NCBI RefSeq assembly: GCF_016785945.1
Contig: NZ_JAEMEF010000001.1
Span: forward strand, 310,001 to 374,000
Source: Olleya sediminilitoris
GTDB taxonomy: Bacteria > Bacteroidota > Bacteroidia > Flavobacteriales > Flavobacteriaceae
Reading direction: 5' to 3'
DNA: 64,000 nt
A program made the position numbers and the translations under genes. Shown one piece after another: positions 1 through 9,099 of the stretch (positions are counted from its first letter, which is position 1; each line of letters opens with the position of its first letter). A model generated the notes under the pieces. The model was not told the origin of the DNA. It saw only the letters and a program-made list of their open reading frames with translations, and did not search any database.

Positions 1-1086
1 ATTATACTTATCATCTTGAGATGAATTATGGGATCTAAAATTATAATTATCTGTACCTTGCAAATCGTTTACAACAGTGTTACCCTTTGTATTGTAATCA
101 AAATACGGTAAATACAATACATTTGAAGTCAAGCTTAATGTATTATTATCATCAATAAAATAATCGAAATTTAAATTAGCATTGTGCGTTTTTGAAGTTG
201 TATTTCTGTTTAAATCTGTTTTCCAAAACTGAGAAAAAATATCGTTATTTTGATAAGTAATTTCTTCTATATTATTTCTATTAACTTTACTGTGTTTATA
301 ATTATAATTTAAATTAATATTTAATTTATTAGTTTTATAAAACTGACTTAAACCACCTGTATATCTTGGAAAAACACCTTGCGTATAACTTGTATTAACG
401 ACTCCTCTGTAACCCATAATTAGGTTTTTACCCATAATAATTTTTAAAACTACTCCGCTTGAAGCATCATATTTAGCTGGTGGATTTGTAATGACTTCAA
501 CTTTTTGAATAGAGTTAGCAGATGAGTTATCTAATAACGTTGACAACTCAGATGCAGATAAATTTACCTTTCGGTCGTTAATATAAATTGTTGGATTGGT
601 GTTTTTAACCATTATATCACCATTCATAACTAAAACTCCTGGTGTACTTTTTAGTACATCAAGTACTGTACCTTCAATTAAGGCTGTATTTTCTACATTA
701 AATACTAACCGATCAACTTGTTTAGTAAAAGTTGGTTTTTTAACGTTAACAGTTACTTCTCCTAAAGTTTCAGTTGATGGACTTAATATTATTGTAGCAA
801 CAGACTGACTAGAATCTAATGTTATATTCTGACTTTTACTATCACATCCTACATAAGACACCTTTAAAGTATAACTTCCTGATTGTAATGAAGTAATATT
901 ATATTGTCCAGCATCATCAGTACTTGAACCTGAAATAATTTCAGAAGCATCTGCATTATAAAGTATAGCATTTGCGTAAGCTATTGGTGTGTTATTGCTA
1001 TCTACAACTTGTCCAGAAATGGTTAAATCCTGTGCAAAGCCAGTTACAGAAATGCATAAAAAAAGCAAAAAATTAAAGCGATTCAT
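1..1086 (-). CDS. TonB-dependent receptor-like outer-membrane protein, N-terminal part
   Basis: Open reading frame on the minus strand, starting at ATG 1086 and running off the left edge of the window (362 codons seen, no stop). I translated it directly. A signal peptide (MNRFNFLLFLCISVTGFAQ) is followed by a CarboxypepD_reg-like beta-sandwich domain (about residues 20-105, starting LTISGQVVDSNNTPIAYA). Next comes a plug-like domain (about 115-235) with the typical run VLKSTPGVLV, IYINDRKV and VEVITNPPAKYDASSG. The rest is alternating aromatic beta-strand sequence, the start of the barrel. This is the layout of the outer membrane beta-barrel family common in Flavobacteria. The substrate is unknown. 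No SusD partner lies to its right, so a SusC role is not supported. Confidence 0.85.
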   Translation of the reverse strand, partial: MNRFNFLLFLCISVTGFAQDLTISGQVVDSNNTPIAYANAILYNADASEIISGSSTDDAGQYNITSLQSGSYTLKVSYVGCDSKSQNITLDSSQSVATIILSPSTETLGEVTVNVKKPTFTKQVDRLVFNVENTALIEGTVLDVLKSTPGVLVMNGDIMVKNTNPTIYINDRKVNLSASELSTLLDNSSANSIQKVEVITNPPAKYDASSGVVLKIIMGKNLIMGYRGVVNTSYTQGVFPRYTGGLSQFYKTNKLNINLNYNYKHSKVNRNNIEEITYQNNDIFSQFWKTDLNRNTTSKTHNANLNFDYFIDDNNTLSLTSNVLYLPYFDYNTKGNTVVNDLQGTDNYNFRSHNSSQDDKYN

Positions 1087-1205
1087 TATAAATAAGTTAA
1101 AAGCGCAAGATAATAATAGTGAAACTTATATAACTGTGGTAAAAACCATAAATTCAAGTCTCTTTGTATTAATAAGAAAAATCAAAAAAAGCTCAATAAT
1201 TACTT

Positions 1206-1213
1206 TATATTTG
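1206..1213 (+). promoter_or_regulatory. lepA promoter -7 box (TATATTTG)
   Basis: TATATTTG matches the Bacteroidetes -7 consensus TAnnTTTG and lies 31 bp before the lepA ATG. No convincing TTTG -33 box sits at 17-23 bp upstream, so only the -7 element is claimed. Confidence 0.5.
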
Positions 1214-1244
1214 CAACATCCTTAATTTATAAGGAGATTTGACT

Positions 1245-3041
1245 ATGAAGAACATCAGAAATTTTTGCATTATTGCACATATTGATCACGGAAAAAGCAC
1301 ATTAGCCGACCGTTTATTGGATACAACAGGATCAGTAACTGCTAGAGAAAAACAAAACCAGCTTTTAGATAATATGGATTTAGAGCGCGAACGTGGTATT
1401 ACCATTAAATCGCACGCTATTCAAATGGATTACATATACGAAGGTGAAGAGTATGTTTTAAACCTAATTGACACACCAGGTCACGTAGATTTTTCTTATG
1501 AAGTATCAAGATCTATTGCTGCCTGTGAAGGTGCATTACTAATTGTTGATGCTGCACAAAGTATACAAGCACAAACCATTTCTAATCTTTACTTAGCTTT
1601 AGAAAATGATTTAGAAATTATTCCTGTACTTAACAAAGTAGATTTACCTAGTGCAAATCCTGAAGAAGTTACAGATGATATCGTAGATTTATTAGGTTGT
1701 GATCCCTCTGAAGTTATTCATGCTAGTGGTAAAACTGGTTTTGGAGCAGAAGATATATTACAAGCCATTATTGAGCGTATTCCTGCACCAAAAGGAGATC
1801 CTGAAGCACCATTACAAGCTTTAATATTTGATTCGGTTTACAATACATTTAGAGGTATTGAAACGTATTTTAGAGTCTTTAATGGTGAAATTAAAAAAGG
1901 ACAAAAAATTAAATTTGTTGCCACAGGAAGAGATTATAATGCAGACGAAGTTGGTACACTTAAACTTACGCAAATAGCAAAACAAACCGTTAAAACTGGT
2001 GATGTAGGATACTTAATTACAGGTATTAAGACTGCAAAAGAAGTTAAAGTTGGAGATACTATTACTGACTTTGAAAACCCAACGACTAATATTGTCGAAG
2101 GTTTTGAGGACGTAAAACCAATGGTATTCGCTGGTATTTATCCAGTTGATACTGAAGATTATGAAGAGTTAAGAAACAGTATGGAAAAACTGCAACTTAA
2201 TGACGCCTCTTTAGTTTTTCAACCAGAAAGCTCTGCTGCATTAGGTTTTGGTTTTAGATGTGGATTTTTAGGAATGTTACACATGGAAATCATTCAAGAA
2301 CGTTTAGAACGTGAGTTTGATATGACTGTAATTACTACTGTACCTAACGTATCGTATCACGCATTTACCAATAAAAATCCAGACGATGCTTTTATTGTTA
2401 ACAACCCAAGTGATTTACCAGATCCTTCAACAGTAAACCGTGTTGAAGAACCTTTTATTAAAGCAACCATTATTACTAAAGCGGACTTTGTTGGTAATGT
2501 TATGAGCTTATGTATAGAAAAACGTGGTATGATCATGAATCAAACCTATTTAACCACAGAGCGAGTAGAATTAACCTTCGAAATGCCTTTAGCAGAAATA
2601 GTTTTTGATTTTTATGACAGATTAAAAACAGTATCAAAAGGATACGCTTCTTTTGACTACCATCCAATAGGTATGAAAGTATCTAAACTAGTCCGTTTAG
2701 ACGTCTTATTAAATGCACAACCAGTAGATGCCTTATCAGCTTTAATTCATGCAGATAATGCGCATAATATTGGTAAAAAAATGTGTGAAAAGCTAAAAGA
2801 ATTAATTCCACGTCAACAGTTTGACATTCCTATTCAAGCAGCAATTGGAGCCAAGATTATAGCAAGAGAAACCGTAAAAGCATTACGTAAAGATGTAACT
2901 GCAAAATGTTATGGTGGAGATATTTCGCGTAAGCGTAAATTATTAGAAAAACAGAAAAAAGGTAAAAAACGTATGCGTCAAGTAGGTAATGTAGAGATAC
3001 CTCAGCAAGCGTTTATGGCTGTTTTAAAGCTAAACGATTAA
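1245..3041 (+). CDS. lepA: Elongation factor 4 (LepA), ribosome back-translocating GTPase
   Basis: A translational GTPase that acts on stalled or misassembled ribosomes. All G motifs are visible near the N-terminus: G1 [10 protein letters not shown]2 RGITI, G3 DTPGHVDF, G4 NKVDLP, G5 SGKTG. The lysine-rich LepA-specific tail ([16 protein letters not shown], then KRMRQVGNV) closes the protein. Length is 598 aa, normal for the family. I place the start at ATG 1245 rather than the in-frame TTG 1239. AAGGAG at 1231-1236 lies 8 nt before this ATG, and the protein then begins MKNIRN as in other LepA. A Shine-Dalgarno this good is unusual in this phylum. The gene appears monocistronic and ends at a bidirectional terminator. 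Confidence 0.98.
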   Translation: MKNIRNFCIIAHIDHGKSTLADRLLDTTGSVTAREKQNQLLDNMDLERERGITIKSHAIQMDYIYEGEEYVLNLIDTPGHVDFSYEVSRSIAACEGALLIVDAAQSIQAQTISNLYLALENDLEIIPVLNKVDLPSANPEEVTDDIVDLLGCDPSEVIHASGKTGFGAEDILQAIIERIPAPKGDPEAPLQALIFDSVYNTFRGIETYFRVFNGEIKKGQKIKFVATGRDYNADEVGTLKLTQIAKQTVKTGDVGYLITGIKTAKEVKVGDTITDFENPTTNIVEGFEDVKPMVFAGIYPVDTEDYEELRNSMEKLQLNDASLVFQPESSAALGFGFRCGFLGMLHMEIIQERLEREFDMTVITTVPNVSYHAFTNKNPDDAFIVNNPSDLPDPSTVNRVEEPFIKATIITKADFVGNVMSLCIEKRGMIMNQTYLTTERVELTFEMPLAEIVFDFYDRLKTVSKGYASFDYHPIGMKVSKLVRLDVLLNAQPVDALSALIHADNAHNIGKKMCEKLKELIPRQQFDIPIQAAIGAKIIARETVKALRKDVTAKCYGGDISRKRKLLEKQKKGKKRMRQVGNVEIPQQAFMAVLKLND

Positions 3042-3062
3042 ATTAATAATTACTACATATAA

Positions 3063-3094
3063 AAAAACCTTCATTTTAAAATGAAGGTTTTTTT
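3063..3094. terminator. Bidirectional terminator between lepA and the antiporter gene
   Basis: A perfect inverted repeat (AACCTTCATTTTAAAATGAAGGTT) with A-run on the left and T-run on the right. It serves both convergent genes. Confidence 0.85.
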
Positions 3095-3097
3095 ATT

Positions 3098-4942
3098 TTA
3101 TACTGTATCTACTTTTTCGACATCTAGAGGTTTTCCTAGGTATACTAGGTAATACCCTTCTTTAGCCTCTTCAATCTCTGTATTGTAAGATGATATTATG
3201 TGCAGTTGTCCTTCATCATCTTTAATAAATAATGGTATAATGTCTTTATCCTTTTGAGTGGTGCCAATAAGATCTTTTAAATGATCTTTATCAATAATTT
3301 CAATTTCTTGTATACTAGGAAAATTTCTAGTTACTTCTGTTAATGTATTAAAGTCATCCGTATGAGAAAATAATCCTTCATGTGGATTGTTGTTGTCATC
3401 TAGCATTTCTTCGGTAGATACTAACCTAAAAGCACCATTTTCTCCAAATTGCTTACTAAATTTATTAATAGCGTATTTATTAATATCGTTATTTCCTGTT
3501 AAAGCCATTAAATAACCAACATCGTTAAGCTCTATATTATCAGTTAATGTTTCTGAATAAATATTAGTATTAATAGCCTCTAAACCAAGCTCCTTCGCTT
3601 TATTAATATTATTTTGATTACTATCTATTAATACAACATGTCTACCATGAGACTCTAAATAATGACCAATTAAACGTGATACTTTTGATGCTCCAACAAT
3701 TAAAATTCCGTTAGACTGTGTTAAAAACACACCAACCAATTTAGCAAAAAGTCTTGCTGTTGTTGCGTTTAAAAGTACTGTACCAAGTACAATTACAAAT
3801 ACTAAAGGTGTAATATATTCTGCACCATAAACCCCTTTGCTAGCCAATTTTAAACCAAATAAAGAAGCAATACCTGCAGCGACTATACCACGTGGACCAA
3901 CCCAACTAATAAAAAGTTTTTCGTTTAATTTTAATTTAGAACCATGTGTACTTAAAAACACACCTACAGGTCTAACTATAAAAACTATAACAGCAAATAA
4001 TGCAGCTGTTTTCCAATTATAAATTAAAAGTAACTCACTATAATTAATATTAGCAGCTAGCAAAATAAATAGTATAGAAATTAATAAAACACTTAAAGAT
4101 TCTTTAAAGTATAAAAGGTCTTTTAAGTAAGGAGAGTTAGAGTTACCTAAAACCATTCCCATAACCACAACAGCAAGTAATCCAGACTCATGTGCAAATA
4201 CATCAGACAAGACAAAAACACCTAAAACAGCTGCTAAAGCAAACACATTTAATAGGTAATGTGGCACCCATTTTTTATTAATTATAAAGTTTAAAGCGTG
4301 TGCAAAAGTAAATCCAAAAGTAGCTCCAAACAATACAATTTTACCAAACTCGATTAAAGCGGTTTTAGTAAACTCTCCTCCTGCATCAACACTAATAAAC
4401 TCAAAAACCAATACTGCAACTAAAGCACCTATTGGATCTATTAAAATACCTTCCCATTTTAATACTGCAGAGATGTCTTTTTTTAACGGAATGTTTCTTA
4501 AAATAGGAGTAATTACCGTTGGACCTGTAACAATAATAAGACCAGAAAACAAATACGAAATCTCCCAAGACAGCCCAAAAATATAATGTGCAGCAGCTCC
4601 AGCTCCAAAAAAGGTAACCAATGAGCCTAAAGATATTAGCTTAGTAATTACTGGTCCAACATTTTTAATTTCGCTCATTTTAAGTGTCAATCCACCTTCA
4701 AATAAAATAATACTAATGGCTAAGGACACAAAGTAAAATAAACTTTCACCAGGAAACAGACCTTCTTCTCCATTCCAAATTGGTTCAATCCATTTAGTAC
4801 CATCTTCGCTTAAAAATTCGGCAGCAATTGGACCAACTAATAATCCAATTAAAATTAAAGGTAAAATTGCAGGAATCTTAAATTTCCAAGCAACCCATTG
4901 GGCTAAAATCCCTAAAATAATTATTCCTCCTAACTCTATCAT
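3098..4942 (-). CDS. Cation:proton antiporter (NhaP/CPA1 type) with C-terminal TrkA-N domain
   Basis: A 614-aa inner-membrane protein. Residues 1 to about 395 are a run of hydrophobic segments of the Na+/H+ exchanger fold, with conserved stretches such as LFEGGLTLK, TGPTVITPIL and the WVGPRGIVAA motif of CPA1 transporters. After about residue 400 comes a Rossmann-type TrkA-N/RCK domain starting GILIVGASKVSRLIG and continuing VVLIDSNQNNINKAK, which would bind NAD(H) or another nucleotide and gate transport. It probably exports Na+ or K+ in exchange for protons, fitting a marine bacterium. It is convergent with lepA and has its own transcription unit. The ion specificity cannot be read from sequence. 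Confidence 0.92.
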   Translation of the reverse strand: MIELGGIIILGILAQWVAWKFKIPAILPLILIGLLVGPIAAEFLSEDGTKWIEPIWNGEEGLFPGESLFYFVSLAISIILFEGGLTLKMSEIKNVGPVITKLISLGSLVTFFGAGAAAHYIFGLSWEISYLFSGLIIVTGPTVITPILRNIPLKKDISAVLKWEGILIDPIGALVAVLVFEFISVDAGGEFTKTALIEFGKIVLFGATFGFTFAHALNFIINKKWVPHYLLNVFALAAVLGVFVLSDVFAHESGLLAVVVMGMVLGNSNSPYLKDLLYFKESLSVLLISILFILLAANINYSELLLIYNWKTAALFAVIVFIVRPVGVFLSTHGSKLKLNEKLFISWVGPRGIVAAGIASLFGLKLASKGVYGAEYITPLVFVIVLGTVLLNATTARLFAKLVGVFLTQSNGILIVGASKVSRLIGHYLESHGRHVVLIDSNQNNINKAKELGLEAINTNIYSETLTDNIELNDVGYLMALTGNNDINKYAINKFSKQFGENGAFRLVSTEEMLDDNNNPHEGLFSHTDDFNTLTEVTRNFPSIQEIEIIDKDHLKDLIGTTQKDKDIIPLFIKDDEGQLHIISSYNTEIEEAKEGYYLVYLGKPLDVEKVDTV

Positions 4943-5111
4943 TCAGTTTCGTTTTTGTGAAAATACTAATTCTTTAATTCTTCATCTATAATTTAAGTCA
5001 AATTTAGAGTAAAAAGTTAGTTTTTACCTACCACAGCTCATGTTAGCTTATTTTTTTAAGCTAAAAAAATAGTATCTTACCGCTTTATCATTAATAACTT
5101 TAATTACACAA

Positions 5112-5960
5112 GTGTCATTTACACCTTTTAAAACTATTGGTCTTGGTATAGCTTTTTCACCAAACCTAAAAGCAAATCTTTATGAAGCAGCACGATTGTC
5201 TTTATTTTTTAATGCTAAGCTAGTTTTAATACATGTAGGCTCAAAGTCAGAAGATAAAATAAAAAAAATTAATACTATTCTTGATTTTTTTAAACCCGAA
5301 AATTTAGATTATCAAGTCATATTTAAATCTGGTAATCCTGTAGATGTTATTTTAAATGCTTCCGCAGAAAAAAATATAGATCTTCTAATTATTGGCGCTG
5401 CAAAACGCGAAAAGCTAGTAAAATATTACGTTGGGTCCATTGCTAGAAAAATCTCGAGACAAGCAAAATGTAGTTTACTACTGTTAATTAATCCATCAAT
5501 TGAAAGATTGCCTTGTAGACATATTGTGGTTAATGGTATTGAAGACCCAAAAACACAACAAACCATTGAGGCTGCTTTTTATGTTGGTGCAAAACTTAAT
5601 GCAGAAAAATTAACTATTGTAGAAGAAATTAAACAAAACGAAATTGCTGTAAAAGTAGACGATGATAAATCTTTAAGACATGCTAACATTATCAAACAAC
5701 GTCTTAGACAACGTGAAAACTCTAGGGTTAATCATATTATTGAAGATTTACCGCAAGAATACACCTCAAATATTACCGTAAAATCTCAGCCAATATTTGG
5801 GACTCAAGGCTACTCTATTGGTCATTATGCACAAATCTCTAGAGCAGATTTATTAGTCATGAATGCACCAACAAAAATGACCTTTTGGGACCGATTATTT
5901 CCGCATGATATAGAACATATTTTAACCGAACTTCCAACAGACGTCCTAATTATTCAATGA
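5112..5960 (+). CDS. Universal stress protein family, tandem domain
   Basis: A 282-aa soluble protein made of two UspA-like halves. The N-half (about 1-140) has the alpha/beta pattern ending LLIIGAAKREKLV-YYVGSIARKISRQAKCSLLLL, a variant of the G-x2-G-x9-G-S/T nucleotide loop. The C-half (about 145-282) ends DLLVMNAPTK and LPTDVLIIQ. Start is GTG 5112; no in-frame ATG lies upstream, and the TIGLGIAFSP beginning fits the first beta strand. The stop overlaps the next ATG by 4 nt (ATGA), so it is translationally coupled to the SulP transporter and may regulate it. The exact ligand is unknown. Confidence 0.85.
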   Translation: MSFTPFKTIGLGIAFSPNLKANLYEAARLSLFFNAKLVLIHVGSKSEDKIKKINTILDFFKPENLDYQVIFKSGNPVDVILNASAEKNIDLLIIGAAKREKLVKYYVGSIARKISRQAKCSLLLLINPSIERLPCRHIVVNGIEDPKTQQTIEAAFYVGAKLNAEKLTIVEEIKQNEIAVKVDDDKSLRHANIIKQRLRQRENSRVNHIIEDLPQEYTSNITVKSQPIFGTQGYSIGHYAQISRADLLVMNAPTKMTFWDRLFPHDIEHILTELPTDVLIIQ

Positions 5961-8143
5961 GCCCAAAACAAAATAACATAAAGACTTTTTTAAATGCATT
6001 ACCAAAAAATATTTTTTCTGGTTTTGTGGTTAGTCTTATTGCTTTACCCTTAGGTTTAGGATTAGCTATGGCTAGTGATGCACCACCAATTGCTGGTGTT
6101 ATTGCTGCAGTAATTGGTGGTGTTACGGTTTCTATTTTAGGTGGTAGCCATGTAACTATTGCTGGACCAGGTAATGGATTAGTTGGCGTTTTATTAGTTA
6201 CCATAGCAACTTTAGGATTAGAAAGCGCGTATGCAGCAATAATATGCTCTGGTATATTGTTATCTATCTTAGGTTTTTTAAGATTAGGAAAACTAGCAGA
6301 TTTCTTTCCATCTTCTGCTATTCAAGGTATGTTAGCTGCTATTGGATTGATAATTTTAGGAAAGCAATTTCATATTATGTTAGCCCATAGGATAAAACGT
6401 GAAGATACAATGGATTATCTTTTTGAAATTCCATTTACCCTTAACGATGCAATTCATTATGAAAACACAGGACTAATTTTTGCTGCCTTAGCAGGTTTTA
6501 TTAGTTTTTTGATAATGATATTTTACTCCAAAATAAGAAACAAATATCTACAGCTTATACCTGCTCCAATGTGGATTGTTATTTTATCCATTACATTTAG
6601 TTATTATTTTGAGCTTGTTGCGCACGAAGCTAATCCAATAGCTAGTAATTATATGATTTCTGGTATCCCTCAGTTTTCAGAGATCATCTCACAAATACCA
6701 ACGGTTAACTTTGGCAAAATTGGTAGCTTCTCGTTTTGGTCAAGTGTTTTAGCATTAACATTAATAGCCAGTATAGAGTCTTTACTTAGCATTAAAGCAG
6801 TAGATAAATTAGATCCAGAAAAAAGAAGAAGTAATGTAAACCGAGACTTAAAAGCTTTAGGCTTAGCCACTATAGGAAGCGGTTTTTTAGGAGGTCTTAA
6901 TGTGGTTACAGTAATTGCACGAAGCTCTGTAAACGTTAATAATGGAGGTACAAATAGGTCTTCAAACTTTTTTCACGCTTTGTTTTTAGTCATTTTTATA
7001 GTCCTATTTAGCACACAATTGACACGTATACCATTACCTGCTTTAATGGCAATCTTGGTATTTACAGGTTACAAATTAGCATCACCAGAAAATATCAGAA
7101 AAATATTTAGAATAGGTAAAGAGCAGCTTATAATATTTTTTGTAACCCTTTTAGTTACCTTAAAAATAGGATTAATTTCAGGTATTTTATGTGGTGTATT
7201 AGTCACTTTTGTTATTCATGTTGTATTAAATAAAAGTGTGTCTTTATTTGCTAGAAATTGGTTAAAACCAAATGTTTTAATGTTTCAAGAAGATGATCAT
7301 TATTACATTAGTGTAAAACATTTTTGTAGCTTTTTAAACTACTATAAATTAAAAGATAAGCTAAATGCCATTCCAGAAAACGAAGATGTTATTGTAGATT
7401 TTTCGTTATGCCAATTTGTAGATCATACCGTTATGGAAAACCTAAATAATTATCAAGAATTATTTAGTAAACGTGGTGGTAACTTTGAAGTATTAGGACT
7501 TGATTTACACGATACAGACTCTAAGCATCCATTTGCTTTACGTCGTTTACTTCCTGTACCAAATGTTATTAAAAACAGCTTAACAAGACGTCAAAAAACT
7601 ATTGAAGAACTCTCTGTAAGTTTTAACCTAAACTACAAATCTCAAAAAGAAAAGCAAACTTTATTTTTAGATAATTTCCTGTTTTTCAGAACCAAACAAA
7701 TCAATCATATTTACAACCAACTTAGTAATCAAGAGCAATCTTTAAACGTATTTGATATCGAATTTTCTGAAGGTGAATTTATTGCTAAAGAAGTCGTACG
7801 TAGTACTATGCTTCATATTAAATTAAATAAAAATATTCCAGAATTTACTCTAGACAGAGAAGGTTTTCTAGAAAAAATATATGCTTTTGCAGGTTTTAAA
7901 GATATTCCTATTAAAAACCATTCCGACTTTTCTAATCGTTTTTATCTTTTAGGAGAGGATACCAAAGCTATCCAACACTTTTTTACAGATGAAATTACTC
8001 ACTTTTTTGAAAGCAATCCGTATTATCATATTGAGTCAAATGGTCATGATTTATTAGTTTTTGGTCGTCAAAGATTAGCAAGTATTAAAGAGCTAAAAGC
8101 ACTTTATGATTTTGGAAAAAGGTTAAAAGAAGTCGTTTCTTAA
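5957..8143 (+). CDS. SulP/SLC26-family anion transporter with STAS domain and long C-terminal extension
   Basis: A 728-aa inner-membrane protein. The first roughly 400 residues are the SulP transmembrane core (GFVVSLIALPLGLGLAMASD, the GSHVTIAGPGNG segment, LTLIASIESLLSIKAVDKLDP). A STAS-like domain follows (about 415-510, VIVDFSLCQFVDHTVMENL). The remaining about 200 residues match no domain I recognise. Substrates of such bacterial transporters are sulfate, bicarbonate or dicarboxylates. Bicarbonate is common in marine forms, but no carbonic anhydrase gene is adjacent here. Start ATG 5957 overlaps the upstream USP stop, so the two genes form one operon. Confidence 0.9.
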   Translation: MSPKQNNIKTFLNALPKNIFSGFVVSLIALPLGLGLAMASDAPPIAGVIAAVIGGVTVSILGGSHVTIAGPGNGLVGVLLVTIATLGLESAYAAIICSGILLSILGFLRLGKLADFFPSSAIQGMLAAIGLIILGKQFHIMLAHRIKREDTMDYLFEIPFTLNDAIHYENTGLIFAALAGFISFLIMIFYSKIRNKYLQLIPAPMWIVILSITFSYYFELVAHEANPIASNYMISGIPQFSEIISQIPTVNFGKIGSFSFWSSVLALTLIASIESLLSIKAVDKLDPEKRRSNVNRDLKALGLATIGSGFLGGLNVVTVIARSSVNVNNGGTNRSSNFFHALFLVIFIVLFSTQLTRIPLPALMAILVFTGYKLASPENIRKIFRIGKEQLIIFFVTLLVTLKIGLISGILCGVLVTFVIHVVLNKSVSLFARNWLKPNVLMFQEDDHYYISVKHFCSFLNYYKLKDKLNAIPENEDVIVDFSLCQFVDHTVMENLNNYQELFSKRGGNFEVLGLDLHDTDSKHPFALRRLLPVPNVIKNSLTRRQKTIEELSVSFNLNYKSQKEKQTLFLDNFLFFRTKQINHIYNQLSNQEQSLNVFDIEFSEGEFIAKEVVRSTMLHIKLNKNIPEFTLDREGFLEKIYAFAGFKDIPIKNHSDFSNRFYLLGEDTKAIQHFFTDEITHFFESNPYYHIESNGHDLLVFGRQRLASIKELKALYDFGKRLKEVVS

Positions 8144-8217
8144 TAAAAACTTAATATTACCTCAATTCTATTGTATATTTAGTAATTTGCGTCGTGTTTT
8201 TTAACTAAATATTCATC

Positions 8218-9078
8218 ATGAAATTATACCCAATACAAGCTGGTCATTTTAAACTAGATGGAGGAGCCATGTTTGGTGTTGTACCAAAATCTTTATGGAC
8301 CAGAACTAATCCTGCAGATGCTAATAATATGATAGACATTGCAGCACGTTGTTTACTAATAGAAGATGGCAATCGTCTGACATTGATTGACACAGGAATG
8401 GGTACTAAACAAAGCGAAAAATTTTACGGCTATTACAATTTATATGGAGACGATACACTTGAAAAATCACTAAACACAGCTGGATTTTCAACTAATGATG
8501 TCACAGATGTTTTTATGACACATCTTCATTTTGACCACAGTGGTGGTGCTTTTAATTACAATAAAGATCGTACAAAATTAGAATCCGCTTTTAAAAATGC
8601 ACATTTTTGGAGCAATAAAGACCATTGGAAATGGGCAACAGAACCTAATAGACGTGAAGTCGCTTCGTTTTTAGAAGAAAACATACTTCCAATGGAACAA
8701 AGTGGACGATTAAAGTTTACAGATATTCCTGAAAATGATATATTAAAAAATTCAGCATTAGGTTTCGACATCTTTTATGCCAATGGACACACAGATAAGC
8801 AAATGATACCTATGATTAATTATAAAGGTAAAACCATTTGCTTTATGGCAGATTTATTACCAACCGTTGGACATTTACCATTACCCTTTGTAATGGGTTA
8901 TGATACAAGACCATTACTGACGTTAGACGAAAAAGAAAAATTCTTGAATCTAGCAGCAGATAACAATTATTACTTATTTTTGGAACACGATGCACATCAC
9001 GAGATTATCACTGTGCAACATACAGAAAAAGGCGTTAGACTTAAAGACACCTATACCTGTAATGATATTTTTAATTAA
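8218..9078 (+). CDS. MBL-fold metallo-hydrolase
   Basis: A 286-aa metallo-beta-lactamase-fold enzyme. The zinc motif THLHFDHSGG (HxHxDH) is intact. Further metal ligands are the histidine in ANGHTDKQ, the aspartate in MADLLPT and the histidine in EHDAHHE. LIDTGMG is the usual first-strand motif. No signal peptide is seen, so it is cytoplasmic. The pattern resembles lactonase-like or quorum-quenching members, but substrate cannot be assigned. It stands 21 nt upstream of a subtilisin-like gene and may share its transcript. Confidence 0.9.
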   Translation: MKLYPIQAGHFKLDGGAMFGVVPKSLWTRTNPADANNMIDIAARCLLIEDGNRLTLIDTGMGTKQSEKFYGYYNLYGDDTLEKSLNTAGFSTNDVTDVFMTHLHFDHSGGAFNYNKDRTKLESAFKNAHFWSNKDHWKWATEPNRREVASFLEENILPMEQSGRLKFTDIPENDILKNSALGFDIFYANGHTDKQMIPMINYKGKTICFMADLLPTVGHLPLPFVMGYDTRPLLTLDEKEKFLNLAADNNYYLFLEHDAHHEIITVQHTEKGVRLKDTYTCNDIFN

Positions 9079-9099
9079 CAACTCAAACAAATTATAATA

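Noticed and set aside
596-1225. Short plus-strand ORFs before lepA
   Set aside because: They lie opposite the receptor gene, whose signal peptide and domains are clear. The second runs through the lepA promoter.
8191-8200. Promoter before the MBL gene (TAGTAATTTG)
   Set aside because: The spacing does not fit TAnnTTTG exactly and no -33 box is present.
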